64,000 nucleotides of DNA from Maribellus luteus (GCF_003576475.1 NZ_QWGR01000006.1:186001-250000), one strand, 5' to 3'; positions 8,674 to 16,645 are shown, numbered from the stretch's first letter. The notes: generated from the sequence alone by a model not told the origin. Program-made: numbers and translations.

Positions 8674-10017
8674 ATGTCTGATAGAAGAGAATTTTTAAAG
8701 AAAATGTCAGTAGGGGCAGCTGGTGTAGCGATCGGTGGCAGCGCAATGGGCATGTCGGCAAAAAGTTACAACCGGATCATCGGGGCCAACGATAAGCTAA
8801 ACCTTGCAATTTTGGGGTTGGGGCGTCGTTTGGGGGCTTTCACCGAACCGATTGCCCGCAAGGAAAGCAATGTGGAACTGCTTTATTTGTGCGATGTAAT
8901 GGAACATCAGCGTACCAATGCCGCAGCTCGCTTTGCCAAGGTGTTGGATTACCAGCCCAAACTGGAAAACGATTTCAGAAAAATTCTGGAAGATCCGAAA
9001 GTAGATGCGATCATTAATGCCACGCCCGATCACTGGCACACACCCGGATCGATTATGGCCATGCAGGCCGGAAAACATGTGTATGTTGAAAAGCCCTGTA
9101 GCCACAACATGCGCGAAAATGAAATGATTGTTATGGCTTCCAAAAAATATGACAAAGTGGTGCAAATGGGGAACCAGCAGCGTTCTTCGGGGCATACCAT
9201 TCAGATTATTAAGGATATTCACAACGGAGCAATTGGAGTGCCGTACCGTGCGGTTGCTTTTTACATCAACACAAGAGGCGAAGTGCCTGTGCAGAAAAAA
9301 GCAGCTGTTCCTGCAGGTTTGGACTGGGAAATCTGGCAGGGGCCTGCCATTCACCGCGATTATACCTCGGAAACATGGGATTACAACTGGCACTGGTACG
9401 GATGGAATTACGGTACCGGAGAACTGGGAAACAATGCCACACACGAGCTTGACGTGGCGCGCTGGGCCTTGCAGGTAGATTATCCGAACAATGTGTTTGT
9501 GGAAGCTGGGAAACGCCACTTTTTTGAAGATGGCTGGGAAATGTACGATTCAATGTATGCAACCTTTAAGTTCGACAAAGATAAAGTGATCAACTGGGAC
9601 GGAAGAAGCCGCTCGGGACAGGATACTTACGGTTTTGGAGGCCGTGGAACCCTTATTTTTGGCAGCGAGGGATCCGTATTTGTTGACCGCGGAAAATACA
9701 TTTTGTACGACCGTGCCGGAAAAGTGGTTCGCGAATCCGGCGGTTCGTCGAGCGAGGCCGGAACTGCCCTGGGTGGCGGCGGCGACACTTCTACCGATCA
9801 CGTGGCCAACTGGCTGGAGGGAATCCGTGGAAAACAGACCCTGAATGCACCGATTGCCGATGCAACCGTAAGTCAGGCCATGGTGCACCACGCCAACGTT
9901 GCCTACCGCATCGGGCATGGTTTTGATATCTGTACCAAAACAGGTTTGATGTTCGACCGTGAAGCCATGCAGCTTTGGGGGCGCGAATACGATCCTGCCT
10001 GGGAACCGAAATTGTAG
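8674..10017 (+). CDS. Tat-exported Gfo/Idh/MocA-family oxidoreductase
   Basis: I chose the ATG at 8674 because a twin-arginine leader starts there (MSDRREFLKKMSVGAAG); the frame is open upstream to a TTG at 8620. About 447 residues. The N-terminal Rossmann domain has LAILGLGRRLG, CDV, and the family signature VEKPCSH in its EKP loop. The C-terminal alpha/beta domain includes ATHELDVARWAL. Family members use NAD(P) to oxidise or reduce sugars and cyclitols. Tat-exported versions in Bacteroidota carry a prefolded cofactor to the periplasm and often sit beside glycoside hydrolases and DUF6807 or DUF1080 proteins. Here it lies 75 bases after the rhamnosidase gene, so joint transcription is likely. 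Rhamnosides or rhamnose as substrate is inference. Confidence 0.9.
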   Translation: MSDRREFLKKMSVGAAGVAIGGSAMGMSAKSYNRIIGANDKLNLAILGLGRRLGAFTEPIARKESNVELLYLCDVMEHQRTNAAARFAKVLDYQPKLENDFRKILEDPKVDAIINATPDHWHTPGSIMAMQAGKHVYVEKPCSHNMRENEMIVMASKKYDKVVQMGNQQRSSGHTIQIIKDIHNGAIGVPYRAVAFYINTRGEVPVQKKAAVPAGLDWEIWQGPAIHRDYTSETWDYNWHWYGWNYGTGELGNNATHELDVARWALQVDYPNNVFVEAGKRHFFEDGWEMYDSMYATFKFDKDKVINWDGRSRSGQDTYGFGGRGTLIFGSEGSVFVDRGKYILYDRAGKVVRESGGSSSEAGTALGGGGDTSTDHVANWLEGIRGKQTLNAPIADATVSQAMVHHANVAYRIGHGFDICTKTGLMFDREAMQLWGREYDPAWEPKL

Positions 10018-10040
10018 AATGCGACTTGATATAAAAAATA

Positions 10041-10076
10041 CGAAAGGGCCTTCTCGCGGAGGTCCTTTCGTTTGTT
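10041..10076 (+). terminator. Terminator after the first Gfo/Idh gene
   Basis: CGAAAGGgccTTC and GgAGGtCCTTTCG pair across a TCGC loop, followed by TTTGTT. It separates the rhamnosidase-oxidoreductase pair from the ApbE-like/DUF6807 pair. Confidence 0.65.
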
Positions 10077-10152
10077 ACGGGCATTTTGATAGTTTTTGTC
10101 AGAGAGATTCTTAATTTTACCGGCAATGCAATAAACCAATAAAACAGTACTT

Positions 10153-11091
10153 ATGTCAGAGCCTACTATTTACAGTGATACTTTCGGCCTGTTTGGGGTA
10201 AACACCGATGTGGTGCTGGTGGGAGTGGAGGAAGACTACGCCCGAAGAGTCACGGATTTATTAAAAACCGAACTGGCACAACTCGAACGCGAAATAAGCC
10301 GTTCCAATCCTTCTTCCTTTGTCCTGAAAACGGATCATTCACCCAAAGATAAATGGATCAAATGCTCGCCCGACTTTTTCGATGTGTTGCTGCTTTGTTC
10401 CGATTTTTATGAAATGAGCAACGGTGCCTTCGATATTACAATGGGGCCGCTTGCTGGATTATGGAGTTCTTCAGAAGAAGTGTCGGACGAAGAAGTACAG
10501 GCGGTTAAACAATGCTGTGGTTTTGATAAAGTGGAGCTCGATCCCGAACATTTACGGTTTCGTTTTTTGGAAGAAGGGATGCAACTCGATTTCTCCTTTA
10601 TTGAACTGGCGTATGCGCTCGATTTGCTTAAACCCATGTTAAAAGATGAGGGCGTGGAAAATGCCATCGTCAGTTTTGAGGAGAGGGCCGTACTGGCGCT
10701 TGGGCATCATCCGGTAGGAGAGGCCTGGCCCATTGGGATTCGGAACATGCAGGACCCACACGAATTTTTGCAGTTTTTTGAGATGAAAGACAGCGCCTGT
10801 ATCAGCGACGGAACCGTTTTTCTTCGGGAAGATGCCGAGGGAATGCAGGAAAGAGTGCTTGTGAATCCGGAAAGCGGTGAAGTGGTGGAGGGTGTAAAAA
10901 CGGTTTCAGTAAAAACCGGTGCGGCCACCATGGGCGCTTTTCTGGCAAGGGTGTGGTTGATCCTTCCTGAAAATGATAAATCGATTTTAGCCGATCAGTT
11001 GCGCGATATTGAAATATTTGAAGCCGAGTACCTGGAAGATGACATCCGGACCAAGCTAACGATACTAAACGGAGAGGGGGAAGATGAGTAA
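10153..11091 (+). CDS. Degenerate ApbE-like protein (FAD:protein FMN transferase fold)
   Basis: 312 residues, no signal peptide. The ApbE fold is recognisable from SNGAFDITMGPLAGLW at about 93-108 and from the late VLVNPESGEVVEG with TVSVKTGAATMGAF, matching the family's HIIDP-G and TV...AD blocks. Key positions differ. The usual D-GG-AKG-A helix reads LDFSFIELAYALD, and the metal-binding AD-A-T motif reads MGAFLAR. True ApbE enzymes attach FMN covalently to Thr or Ser of flavoproteins and are usually exported lipoproteins. This one looks cytoplasmic, and its FAD and Mg sites appear damaged. It overlaps the DUF6807 gene by eight bases, so the two are coupled. It could be a repurposed ApbE or a non-enzymatic partner; a flavin role is unproven. 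Confidence 0.65.
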   Translation: MSEPTIYSDTFGLFGVNTDVVLVGVEEDYARRVTDLLKTELAQLEREISRSNPSSFVLKTDHSPKDKWIKCSPDFFDVLLLCSDFYEMSNGAFDITMGPLAGLWSSSEEVSDEEVQAVKQCCGFDKVELDPEHLRFRFLEEGMQLDFSFIELAYALDLLKPMLKDEGVENAIVSFEERAVLALGHHPVGEAWPIGIRNMQDPHEFLQFFEMKDSACISDGTVFLREDAEGMQERVLVNPESGEVVEGVKTVSVKTGAATMGAFLARVWLILPENDKSILADQLRDIEIFEAEYLEDDIRTKLTILNGEGEDE

Positions 11092-12016
11092 AGTTATCCT
11101 GCTACCCTTTGTTGTTTTTTTGTTGGGAATAACGGCTGTTTCGGCGCAGTTGTCGATGCAGAAAACCGGCGAAGGAATCCTGATCACCGAAAATAAAAAA
11201 GAGGTTTTAGTGTATCGTACCACTCCCAAAAGCCTGAACGGCGAGTACGAACGCACAAATTACATTCACCCTTTGTATAGCTTGAACGGAAAGGTGCTGA
11301 CCAAAGATTTTCCGGCTGATCATCCACATCACCGGGGCATATTCTGGGCCTGGCACCAGGTGTGGATCGGTGAACAAAGAATAAGCGACGGATGGGAAAT
11401 CAAAGACTTCGAGCAAACGCTTACTGAATTTGAGTTCATGAAAAATGCCTCCGGAACGGTGGAAATAAGAACCGAAGTGGAGTGGAAATCCGAAAAATGG
11501 AAAAAGGACGGAAAGAAAGTTCCCTATTTGCAGGAAAAAGCATCAATCACGGTTCATCCAACTGTCGGGAATGTGCGGAAAATCGATTTTGAAATCCGCT
11601 TACTGGCCCTCGAAGAAGGTTTGAAGCTGGGCGGAGCAGAAAATGAAAAAGGCTACAGTGGCTTTTCCGTTCGGCTCGGTTTGCCCAAAGATGTTGCTTT
11701 CTCTGGCCCCGACGGTAAAATTAAACCGCAGGAAACGGCTGTTCCCTCAAACGGGTATGTACAAGTGTCGGGCAGTTTTGATCCGGAAGAAAAAGAAAGC
11801 GGTGTGGTCATGGTCGATCATTCCGAAAATCCCGGATATCCGCAGCCCTGGATTCTTCGCGCAAAAAACAGCATGCAGAATGCAGTCTGGCCCGGTCGCG
11901 AAGCGGTGGCTGTTTCTACTGATGAGCCGGTGGTACTGAAATATTCACTTTTGGTATACCAGGGAAAACTGAACAGAAATAAAATTGAAAAGATCATGGG
12001 GCGGAATTGTCCGTAA
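11084..12016 (+). CDS. Secreted DUF6807 (PmoA-like) family protein
   Basis: 310 residues with signal peptide MSKVILLPFVVFLLGITAVSAQ. The family signature DHPHHRGIFWAWHQV at about 83-97 is His-rich and likely the active or metal site. The C-terminal NPGYPQPWILR and AVWPG blocks are also typical. Pfam once named the family methane oxygenase PmoA, but that label has no support from this sequence. Members in Bacteroidota and Planctomycetota sit in glycan clusters beside Gfo/Idh/MocA oxidoreductases, as here. The start overlaps the ApbE-like gene by eight bases. A role in periplasmic sugar processing is inferred from context. Confidence 0.82.
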   Translation: MSKVILLPFVVFLLGITAVSAQLSMQKTGEGILITENKKEVLVYRTTPKSLNGEYERTNYIHPLYSLNGKVLTKDFPADHPHHRGIFWAWHQVWIGEQRISDGWEIKDFEQTLTEFEFMKNASGTVEIRTEVEWKSEKWKKDGKKVPYLQEKASITVHPTVGNVRKIDFEIRLLALEEGLKLGGAENEKGYSGFSVRLGLPKDVAFSGPDGKIKPQETAVPSNGYVQVSGSFDPEEKESGVVMVDHSENPGYPQPWILRAKNSMQNAVWPGREAVAVSTDEPVVLKYSLLVYQGKLNRNKIEKIMGRNCP

Positions 12017-12195
12017 ACTGGCTTTCAATGCGTAAATAAAATGTTATTCAAGGTGAATCGGTCAAGCGGTTTGCCGGGATTTCTTCAGATTTAGCTTATT
12101 TTTAAGGGCAATATCCAATAAACCTAAATTTCGTGGTCTGTCATCGTAAAGTTATTTTCAGTAAGCAGGCCGCAGAAATCAGAAAAATATCAGAC

Positions 12196-13509
12196 ATGAG
12201 TTCTAACAGAAGAGAATTTATCCGGAATTCGGCCATTGCAGCCGCGGCAGTAAGTGTTGCTCCAACTATTTTGAATGCCTGTGCTTCTCCGGCTGAGAAG
12301 ATAAATGTGGCATTGATCGGTTGCCGGTCGATGGGGTTTAGCGACCTGAAAAGCTTTTTACGCACCGAAAACAACGTGGAATGTGTGGCACTTTGCGATG
12401 TGGATGCCAAGGTGTTGGAGAGCAAGGCGGCAGAGGTGGAGAAAATGACTTCGAAACGTCCGGCTGAGTACAGGGATTTCCGGCAGGTGCTCGAAAACCC
12501 GGCAGTGGATGCGGTGATTATTGGTACGCCCGACCACTGGCACGCCAACATGATGATACAGGCGCTGCAGGCCGGCAAACACGTGTATGTGGAAAAACCG
12601 ATGGGACACAGCATTGAGGAGTGCAATGCCATGGTGGCGGCACAGGCAAAATACCCCGACGTAAAAGTACAGGTGGGGATGTGGCAGCGAAGCTCGAAAC
12701 ACTGGTTCGAGGCGGCCGAAATTGTGAAATCGGGTGAGCTGGGAAATGTGCACCTGGTAAAAGCCTGGATTTACAAAGGCTACGACGAACCCTATCCGTA
12801 CATTGCTGATTCGGAAACACCCGATTACGTGGATTATGATATGTGGCTTGGTCCGGCTCCCAGGCGGCCGTTTAATATGAACCGCTTTCACTACAACTTC
12901 CGCTGGTGGTGGGATTATGCCGGTGGCGCGATGACCGACTGGGGCGTTCACCTGCTCGATTTTGCACTGTATGCAATGGATGCCGATATGCCAACATCTG
13001 TTTCTCCCGGGGGCGGAATTTTCTACCACGAAAAAGGCGCCATTGAAACACCCGATATTCAGCAGGCAATTTATGCCTATCCCGATCATACGCTGATTTG
13101 GGAGTGTGGCCTGAACCCCGGAATTGGTCCTTACCAGCGGGCGCACGGTGTAGCTTACGTGGGGCAAAAAGGAACCCTGGTGGTGAGCCGCAACGGCTAC
13201 GAGTTGATTCCTGACCGGAGCAACGAACTCAAAGGCCCCTTCTTTGAAGCCCGTTCACAAAAAGAATATGGTGATGGGCTGGATGAGCATGTGGCAAATT
13301 TCCTGGCTGCCATTCGCAAGGGCGATACCCTGAATGCCCCGGTGGAAGTAGGTGCCAAAACTGCGATCGTTTCCGAGATGGGGAACATTGCCTACCGCGT
13401 CGGACAACGCATTCACTGGGACAATGCCACCCAATCGTTTCAGGAAGACGCCGCCAATCAACTGGCCAAACTGAATTACAATCCCGACTGGCCTTTGCCA
13501 AGGGTGTAG
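12196..13509 (+). CDS. Tat-exported Gfo/Idh/MocA oxidoreductase, probable lipoprotein
   Basis: The start at 12196 begins a Tat leader, MSSNRREFIRNSAIAAAA. This runs into PTILNACASP, where LNAC resembles a lipobox, so the mature protein may be a membrane-anchored lipoprotein. About 437 residues. The Rossmann domain shows VALIGCRSMG and CDVDAK. The EKP loop reads VEKPMGH, and DHWHANM and DWGVHLLDFALYAMD fit the C-terminal domain. It is a second, divergent paralogue of the oxidoreductase at 8674, so the cluster may carry out two successive redox steps or handle two sugars. Upstream bases 12017-12195 hold no clear terminator, so it may share a transcript with the DUF6807 gene. Confidence 0.9.
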   Translation: MSSNRREFIRNSAIAAAAVSVAPTILNACASPAEKINVALIGCRSMGFSDLKSFLRTENNVECVALCDVDAKVLESKAAEVEKMTSKRPAEYRDFRQVLENPAVDAVIIGTPDHWHANMMIQALQAGKHVYVEKPMGHSIEECNAMVAAQAKYPDVKVQVGMWQRSSKHWFEAAEIVKSGELGNVHLVKAWIYKGYDEPYPYIADSETPDYVDYDMWLGPAPRRPFNMNRFHYNFRWWWDYAGGAMTDWGVHLLDFALYAMDADMPTSVSPGGGIFYHEKGAIETPDIQQAIYAYPDHTLIWECGLNPGIGPYQRAHGVAYVGQKGTLVVSRNGYELIPDRSNELKGPFFEARSQKEYGDGLDEHVANFLAAIRKGDTLNAPVEVGAKTAIVSEMGNIAYRVGQRIHWDNATQSFQEDAANQLAKLNYNPDWPLPRV

Positions 13510-13558
13510 TTTTCAGGATATACTAACCGGCACATTTTCGCGCATCTGGTTAGTTAAA

Positions 13559-13606
13559 AGACCCGTTCTTTATGTGTTGATGACCATAGAGAACGGGTCT
13601 CTTTCG
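13559..13606 (+). terminator. Terminator of the carbohydrate cluster
   Basis: AGACCCGTTCT (13559-13569) and AGAACGGGTCT (13590-13600) are perfectly complementary across a 20-base loop, followed by CTTTCG. It lies 50 bases after the last cluster gene. Confidence 0.7.
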
Positions 13607-13624
13607 TAATGCTGAAAATGGATG

Positions 13625-13666
13625 AATTCCTCTCTCCGGACTGTTGCGCGGAAGAGGAATTTTTTG
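13625..13666 (+). terminator. Second terminator-like hairpin with T tract
   Basis: AATTCCTCT (13625-13633) pairs with AGAGGAATT (13653-13661), with an inner CCG/CGG pair, and runs into TTTTT. It is the second of three stacked hairpins at the left edge of the accessory island. Confidence 0.55.
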
Positions 13667-13722
13667 TTGCCGGTTAAGCGATGGGCGGCGAAAATTCCGG
13701 ATATACAGCCCATGTATAAGAA

Positions 13723-13857
13723 CGACGCTGAAAGTGTCGGAGCTTACGAGCCCGGTACGCAGTGCCGGGTTAAAAGCGATGAACGCCCCTCGTCCGGCGG
13801 GATGGGCGGTTGAAAGCACATGTAGCAGTTCCGGACGAAAGATTGGTGCATCTGCCA
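13723..13857. repeat. 135-bp direct repeat, copy 1
   Basis: This segment recurs at 13945-14079 with only a handful of mismatches (for example GTGTCGG against GTGCCGG and GGGCGGTTG against GAGTGGTTA). It contains a strong hairpin, CCCGGTAC-GCA-GTGCCGGG. Read on the minus strand both copies are open and give a repeated peptide (ADAPIFRPELLHVL...). I regard that as a by-product of the repeat, because no start, signal or known domain goes with it. Most likely an interspersed intergenic repeat. Confidence 0.75.
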
Positions 13858-13889
13858 AATGTTGAGATAGACTTTTGGTAACGGAGTAG

Positions 13890-13920
13890 GGAACCGTTCT
13901 TTTTTTGAGCGAACGGTTCC
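13890..13920 (+). terminator. Hairpin between the two repeat copies
   Basis: GGAACCGTTC (13890-13899) and GAACGGTTCC (13911-13920) are exact complements around a loop containing seven T. It could act as a terminator or be part of the repeat element. Confidence 0.45.
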
Positions 13921-13944
13921 TTCCATTCGATTCCGTGTTTTCCC

Positions 13945-14079
13945 CGACGCTGAAAGTGCCGGAGCTTACGAGCCCGGTACGCAGTGCCGGGTTAAAAGCG
14001 ATGAACGCCCCTCGTCCGGCGGGATGAGTGGTTAAAAGCACATGTAGCAGTTCCGGACGAAAGATTGGTGCATCTGCCA
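13945..14079. repeat. 135-bp direct repeat, copy 2
   Basis: Second copy of the 13723-13857 element, exactly 222 bases downstream in the same orientation. Its right end (CATCTGCCA) abuts a truncated coding remnant, as if the repeat marked a recombination boundary. Confidence 0.75.
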
Positions 14080-14083
14080 CCGA

Positions 14084-14254
14084 TTGTCAGAGAACAATAT
14101 ATATCTACAAGTAAAACAAGTTGATATTTTTGATGAAAACACCGAGTTCAATATTGAAAAACAAGGACCGAAAAGTAGCACTGACTATTTAAACGAGATG
14201 ATTAGACTAAAAGAAAAAGCAATAAGAGAAAGAGACCAACACTACAGCCGCTAA
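14084..14254 (+). pseudogene. 3' remnant of an unidentified gene
   Basis: Starting right after repeat copy 2, one frame reads like real protein to a TAA at 14254. It includes ENNIYLQVKQVDIFDENTEF, then a basic/acidic helix (YLNEMIRLKEKAIRERDQHY). There is no start codon and no upstream continuation, because the frame enters the DNA repeat. About 55 codons survive. The text is A+T-rich compared with the carbohydrate genes to its left. I do not recognise the family. A 30-bp hairpin follows 21 bases after the stop, as with the next three units, which suggests this was once the last gene of a similar cassette. Confidence 0.5.
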
Positions 14255-14275
14255 CAATCTGCAAAAAAAACCGTT

Positions 14276-14305
14276 CCCGCGCGAGTCCCCCCGCGTGGTT
14301 GTTTG
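14276..14305 (+). repeat. Cassette hairpin repeat, copy A
   Basis: CCGCGCGA and CCGCGTGG flank a GTCCCC loop, followed by TTGTTTG. It begins 21 bases after the stop of the upstream remnant. The closing A-T pair is lost here (A opposite C), but the rest of the stem pairs. Confidence 0.7.
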
Positions 14306-14500
14306 AAGCCATTCCGGCGTGTATTTTATTCCCCGAGTGCGGTCGATACAATTCTTTTGTTAAATTAGTGCCTGAACTTTAAGGTGACACCCGAGACGAA
14401 CAGCAGCGAGAGATTTGCCACCCCAAGGAGAAGTAAAAGTGTTTATTCCTTTATAAATAGGGAATAAGTACAAAAGCATTCATTTTAATTGTTTGGTAAT
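14306..14500. other. Leader region before the RDD gene
   Basis: 195 non-coding bases. TTCCTTTATAAATAGGGAA is a short inverted repeat just upstream of the RDD gene. A G+C-rich stretch (about 14380-14435) differs from its A+T-rich surroundings. No exact promoter pair seen. Confidence 0.35.
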
Positions 14501-14899
14501 ATGAATACAGTAAAGTACCCTGGAGTTTCCGTCAGAATAAAAGCAGTTGTTGTTGATTCGATTATGCTTATAATTTTCATAGTGGGAGTAAGCTATTTAT
14601 TTGAAAGTTTTGAAAGCGTTCCCGATTTTGCGCGAATAGCTGCATTTGTTTTTATTTTCATTCTTTACGATCCGCTTTTGACAAGCACTTTCGGAGGAAC
14701 CATCGGACATTTTATTTTGGGTGTTAGGGTGAAAAGAGAAAAGAATGAGCAAAAAAACATTCTTTTTCCATTTGCATTAATACGCTTTGTGGTGAAAGCT
14801 TTGTTAGGGTGGATCTCACTTCTTACAGTTTCCGGAAATAAAAAGGGAAAAGCAATTCATGATTTAGTCGTGAAATCGATTGTTGTTTATAAAAACTAA
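14501..14899 (+). CDS. RDD-family membrane protein
   Basis: 132 residues from the ATG at 14501; the frame also opens at a TTG at 14489. The RDD pattern is present: an early Arg (VSVRIKAVVVDS) with an Asp in the first membrane helix, a second helix with YDPLLTSTFGGTIGHFILG, and the closing KAIHDLVVKS. About three membrane segments. RDD proteins are small inner-membrane proteins. Some have been linked to Na+/H+ transport, but most are uncharacterised, so no function is given. The gene is A+T-rich and is the first of a two-gene unit closed by hairpin copy B. A secreted protein gene follows after ten bases. Confidence 0.8.
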   Translation: MNTVKYPGVSVRIKAVVVDSIMLIIFIVGVSYLFESFESVPDFARIAAFVFIFILYDPLLTSTFGGTIGHFILGVRVKREKNEQKNILFPFALIRFVVKALLGWISLLTVSGNKKGKAIHDLVVKSIVVYKN

Positions 14900-14909
14900 T
14901 TTAATAACT

Positions 14910-15362
14910 ATGATGAAAAAAATTGCCTTGGGAATCATTTTAGTATTGATCTCAGTTCTTCAGAATCATGCACAAGAACTACCAGACTCAATAATTAATG
15001 ACTTTTTTAAAACTTATGAGAAAGAAGGTGCATCAAAAGCATTAGACGATCTTTATGCAACAAATCCCTGGACATCTCGAATACAAGACGCAATAAACAA
15101 CATTAAAAATCAGATGGAGAGGTTTGATGAAGAACTTGTTGGAGAGTATTATGGATATGAGAAAATAGTTTCAAAGAAATTAGGGGATTCGTATGTTCTG
15201 GAGTCATATTTTTTGAAATTCGACAGACAATTTTTAAGATTAACATTTCAATTTTACAGGCCAAAAGATAAGTGGAGACTTTTAAGTTTTAAGTTTGATG
15301 ACACCTTTGATGACGAAATTGAAGAGGCTGCAAAACTTTACTACCTGAACCTTGACAATTAA
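14910..15362 (+). CDS. Small secreted protein of unknown function
   Basis: 150 residues from the ATG at 14910, with signal peptide MMKKIALGIILVLISVLQNHA and cleavage near AQE. The mature part has an N-terminal helical stretch (DDLYATNPWTSRIQDAINNI) and then alternating strands (GEYYGYEKIV, YVLESYFLKF, LTFQFYRP, WRLLSFKFDD). This gives an NTF2-like or cystatin-like impression but no diagnostic motif. It starts ten bases after the RDD gene, so the pair is co-transcribed. Hairpin copy B follows 13 bases after the stop. Composition is A+T-rich like the rest of the island. I cannot assign a family. Confidence 0.65.
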   Translation: MMKKIALGIILVLISVLQNHAQELPDSIINDFFKTYEKEGASKALDDLYATNPWTSRIQDAINNIKNQMERFDEELVGEYYGYEKIVSKKLGDSYVLESYFLKFDRQFLRLTFQFYRPKDKWRLLSFKFDDTFDDEIEEAAKLYYLNLDN

Positions 15363-15375
15363 CAGCATTCCCGCT

Positions 15376-15405
15376 TCCGCGCGAGTCCCCTCGCATGGTT
15401 GTTTG
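15376..15405 (+). repeat. Cassette hairpin repeat, copy B
   Basis: CCGCGCGA-GTCCCC-TCGCATGG-TTGTTTG, 13 bases after the preceding stop. One stem pair is broken (C opposite A). The match with copy C continues for about 110 bases beyond the hairpin, through the duplicated gene start. Confidence 0.75.
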
Positions 15406-15446
15406 GAAAACAGCATCACACATTACGGCCAACAAGCCAATAAACT

Positions 15447-15518
15447 ATGATAAAACTTAAAAGCCAGAAATATGAGCTGGATTTGTACGCCGCGCAACAG
15501 ATAAAAGACAAGGTTACG
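15447..15518 (+). pseudogene. Truncated 5' duplicate of the membrane-protein gene at 16717
   Basis: ATG at 15447 opens MIKLKSQKYELDLYAAQQIK and continues DKVT before homology ends near 15518. The intact gene at 16717 starts MIKLKSENYQLDLHAAQQIK. The upstream bases (CAGCATCACACATT...CCAACAAGCCAATAAACT) match as well. About a tenth of the positions differ, so this is not a fresh duplication. It is the stub of a diverged paralogue cut off by the segment that carries the TPR-peptidase gene. Confidence 0.8.
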
Positions 15519-15577
15519 CTACATGCATCACCGTTAGTAAAAACACCAAACAAACAACTCAAATCAAAAAAAATAAA

Positions 15578-16627
15578 ATGAAAACCCAATTAACTTTCTT
15601 CTTATTCATCATCTGCTTGGTTGCAAATGGACAAAGCCCCCAGGAACAGGAGCTAGGCGACCTTTATCGTTCAGGAAAATTAGACCAGGTAATTAACAAG
15701 GCCAATGAGTTTTTAAAGAGTGACCCTGAAAACCTGACTTATCACTTGGTCCTGGGGCGGGCATTGACAGATATAGGTAATTACAAAGAAGCCATTACAC
15801 CCCTTCAGTTTGTTAGAGAAAGAGATAGCTCGTGGAAAAAGGCGTGGGCACTTGGCTATTTAGGTACCTGCTATTACATGCTTTCTGACTATGAAAAATC
15901 GGAGTCTGCTTTAAGGTCTTGTATTGATTTAAATGCTACAGAAAATGCTACGAAATTTTCTTCCAGAAGTATTGCGATTTTTAGATACGATGAATTTTTC
16001 AAAAGTTGGACAATAAAAGAGTCTAAAAACATTCGTTTTCATTTTCAAAACATGAATGAGGAGGAAATCAAGCAATATGTTGAGTTAAGAGAAAATGCGT
16101 TCAATGAAATTAATCAGTTCTTTGAAAGTACTTTACCTAAAAAGGTTGACTTTTTTGTATGGAATTCAAGAGACGATGCAAAACGAATCCTTCACAATGA
16201 TTTGGGATTTGCGAATCCTACCTTGTGTATCATACACTCTTATTTTAAACAAACAGAAGGCCATGAGCTAACGCATGTAATTTCAAATTACACCTCGGCT
16301 ATTGCTGAAAAGACCAATTTTATTAATGAAGGAACAGCTGTTTGTTTCGATCAATCAGGTCAAGATAGATTAAAAAGGATAAAAAATTGGATCAAAGCAA
16401 ATGATCAGAAAATTGAAATTAAGGACTATTGGAAAAATGGAAAAGAATATTCTTATGAAATATTATATCCTTTAGCTGGACTATTTGTGCAAGAGCTTAT
16501 TGAAAAGTATGGAAAGGAGAAGTTTCTGGAGTTCTTTAAAGATCAGACTTATGAAAATGCCCAATTGGTATACGGCAAGGAACTTTTCATGTTTATAAAA
16601 GAATTTGAAAATAAAATAAATACATAA
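15578..16627 (+). CDS. Secreted TPR protein with HExxH metallopeptidase domain
   Basis: 349 residues with signal peptide MKTQLTFFLFIICLVANGQ. Residues ~25-130 form TPR-like helix pairs (LGRALTDIGNYKEAITPLQF, AWALGYLGTCYYMLSDYEKS). The second half is a gluzincin-type peptidase domain. HELTH at about residue 229 supplies two zinc histidines and the catalytic Glu, and NEGTAV about 27 residues later supplies the likely third ligand Glu. This resembles MA-like peptidases fused to TPRs in Bacteroidota. A 60-base sample at 15901 has 20 G+C, against 33 in a sample at 12541 in the carbohydrate cluster, so it looks imported. It lies between the duplicated gene starts and is closed by hairpin copy C. 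Substrate unknown. Confidence 0.8.
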   Translation: MKTQLTFFLFIICLVANGQSPQEQELGDLYRSGKLDQVINKANEFLKSDPENLTYHLVLGRALTDIGNYKEAITPLQFVRERDSSWKKAWALGYLGTCYYMLSDYEKSESALRSCIDLNATENATKFSSRSIAIFRYDEFFKSWTIKESKNIRFHFQNMNEEEIKQYVELRENAFNEINQFFESTLPKKVDFFVWNSRDDAKRILHNDLGFANPTLCIIHSYFKQTEGHELTHVISNYTSAIAEKTNFINEGTAVCFDQSGQDRLKRIKNWIKANDQKIEIKDYWKNGKEYSYEILYPLAGLFVQELIEKYGKEKFLEFFKDQTYENAQLVYGKELFMFIKEFENKINT

Positions 16628-16645
16628 AGCTACTTGTGCTCCGCT

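Noticed and set aside
12358-13167. 269-codon minus-strand frame opposite the second oxidoreductase
   Set aside because: Shadow of a well-supported gene with EKP and Tat signatures.
13550-14080. 176-codon minus-strand frame with an internally repeated peptide
   Set aside because: The repeated peptide is simply the translation of the 135-bp DNA repeat and intervening hairpins. It has no signal, domain, or supporting start context.
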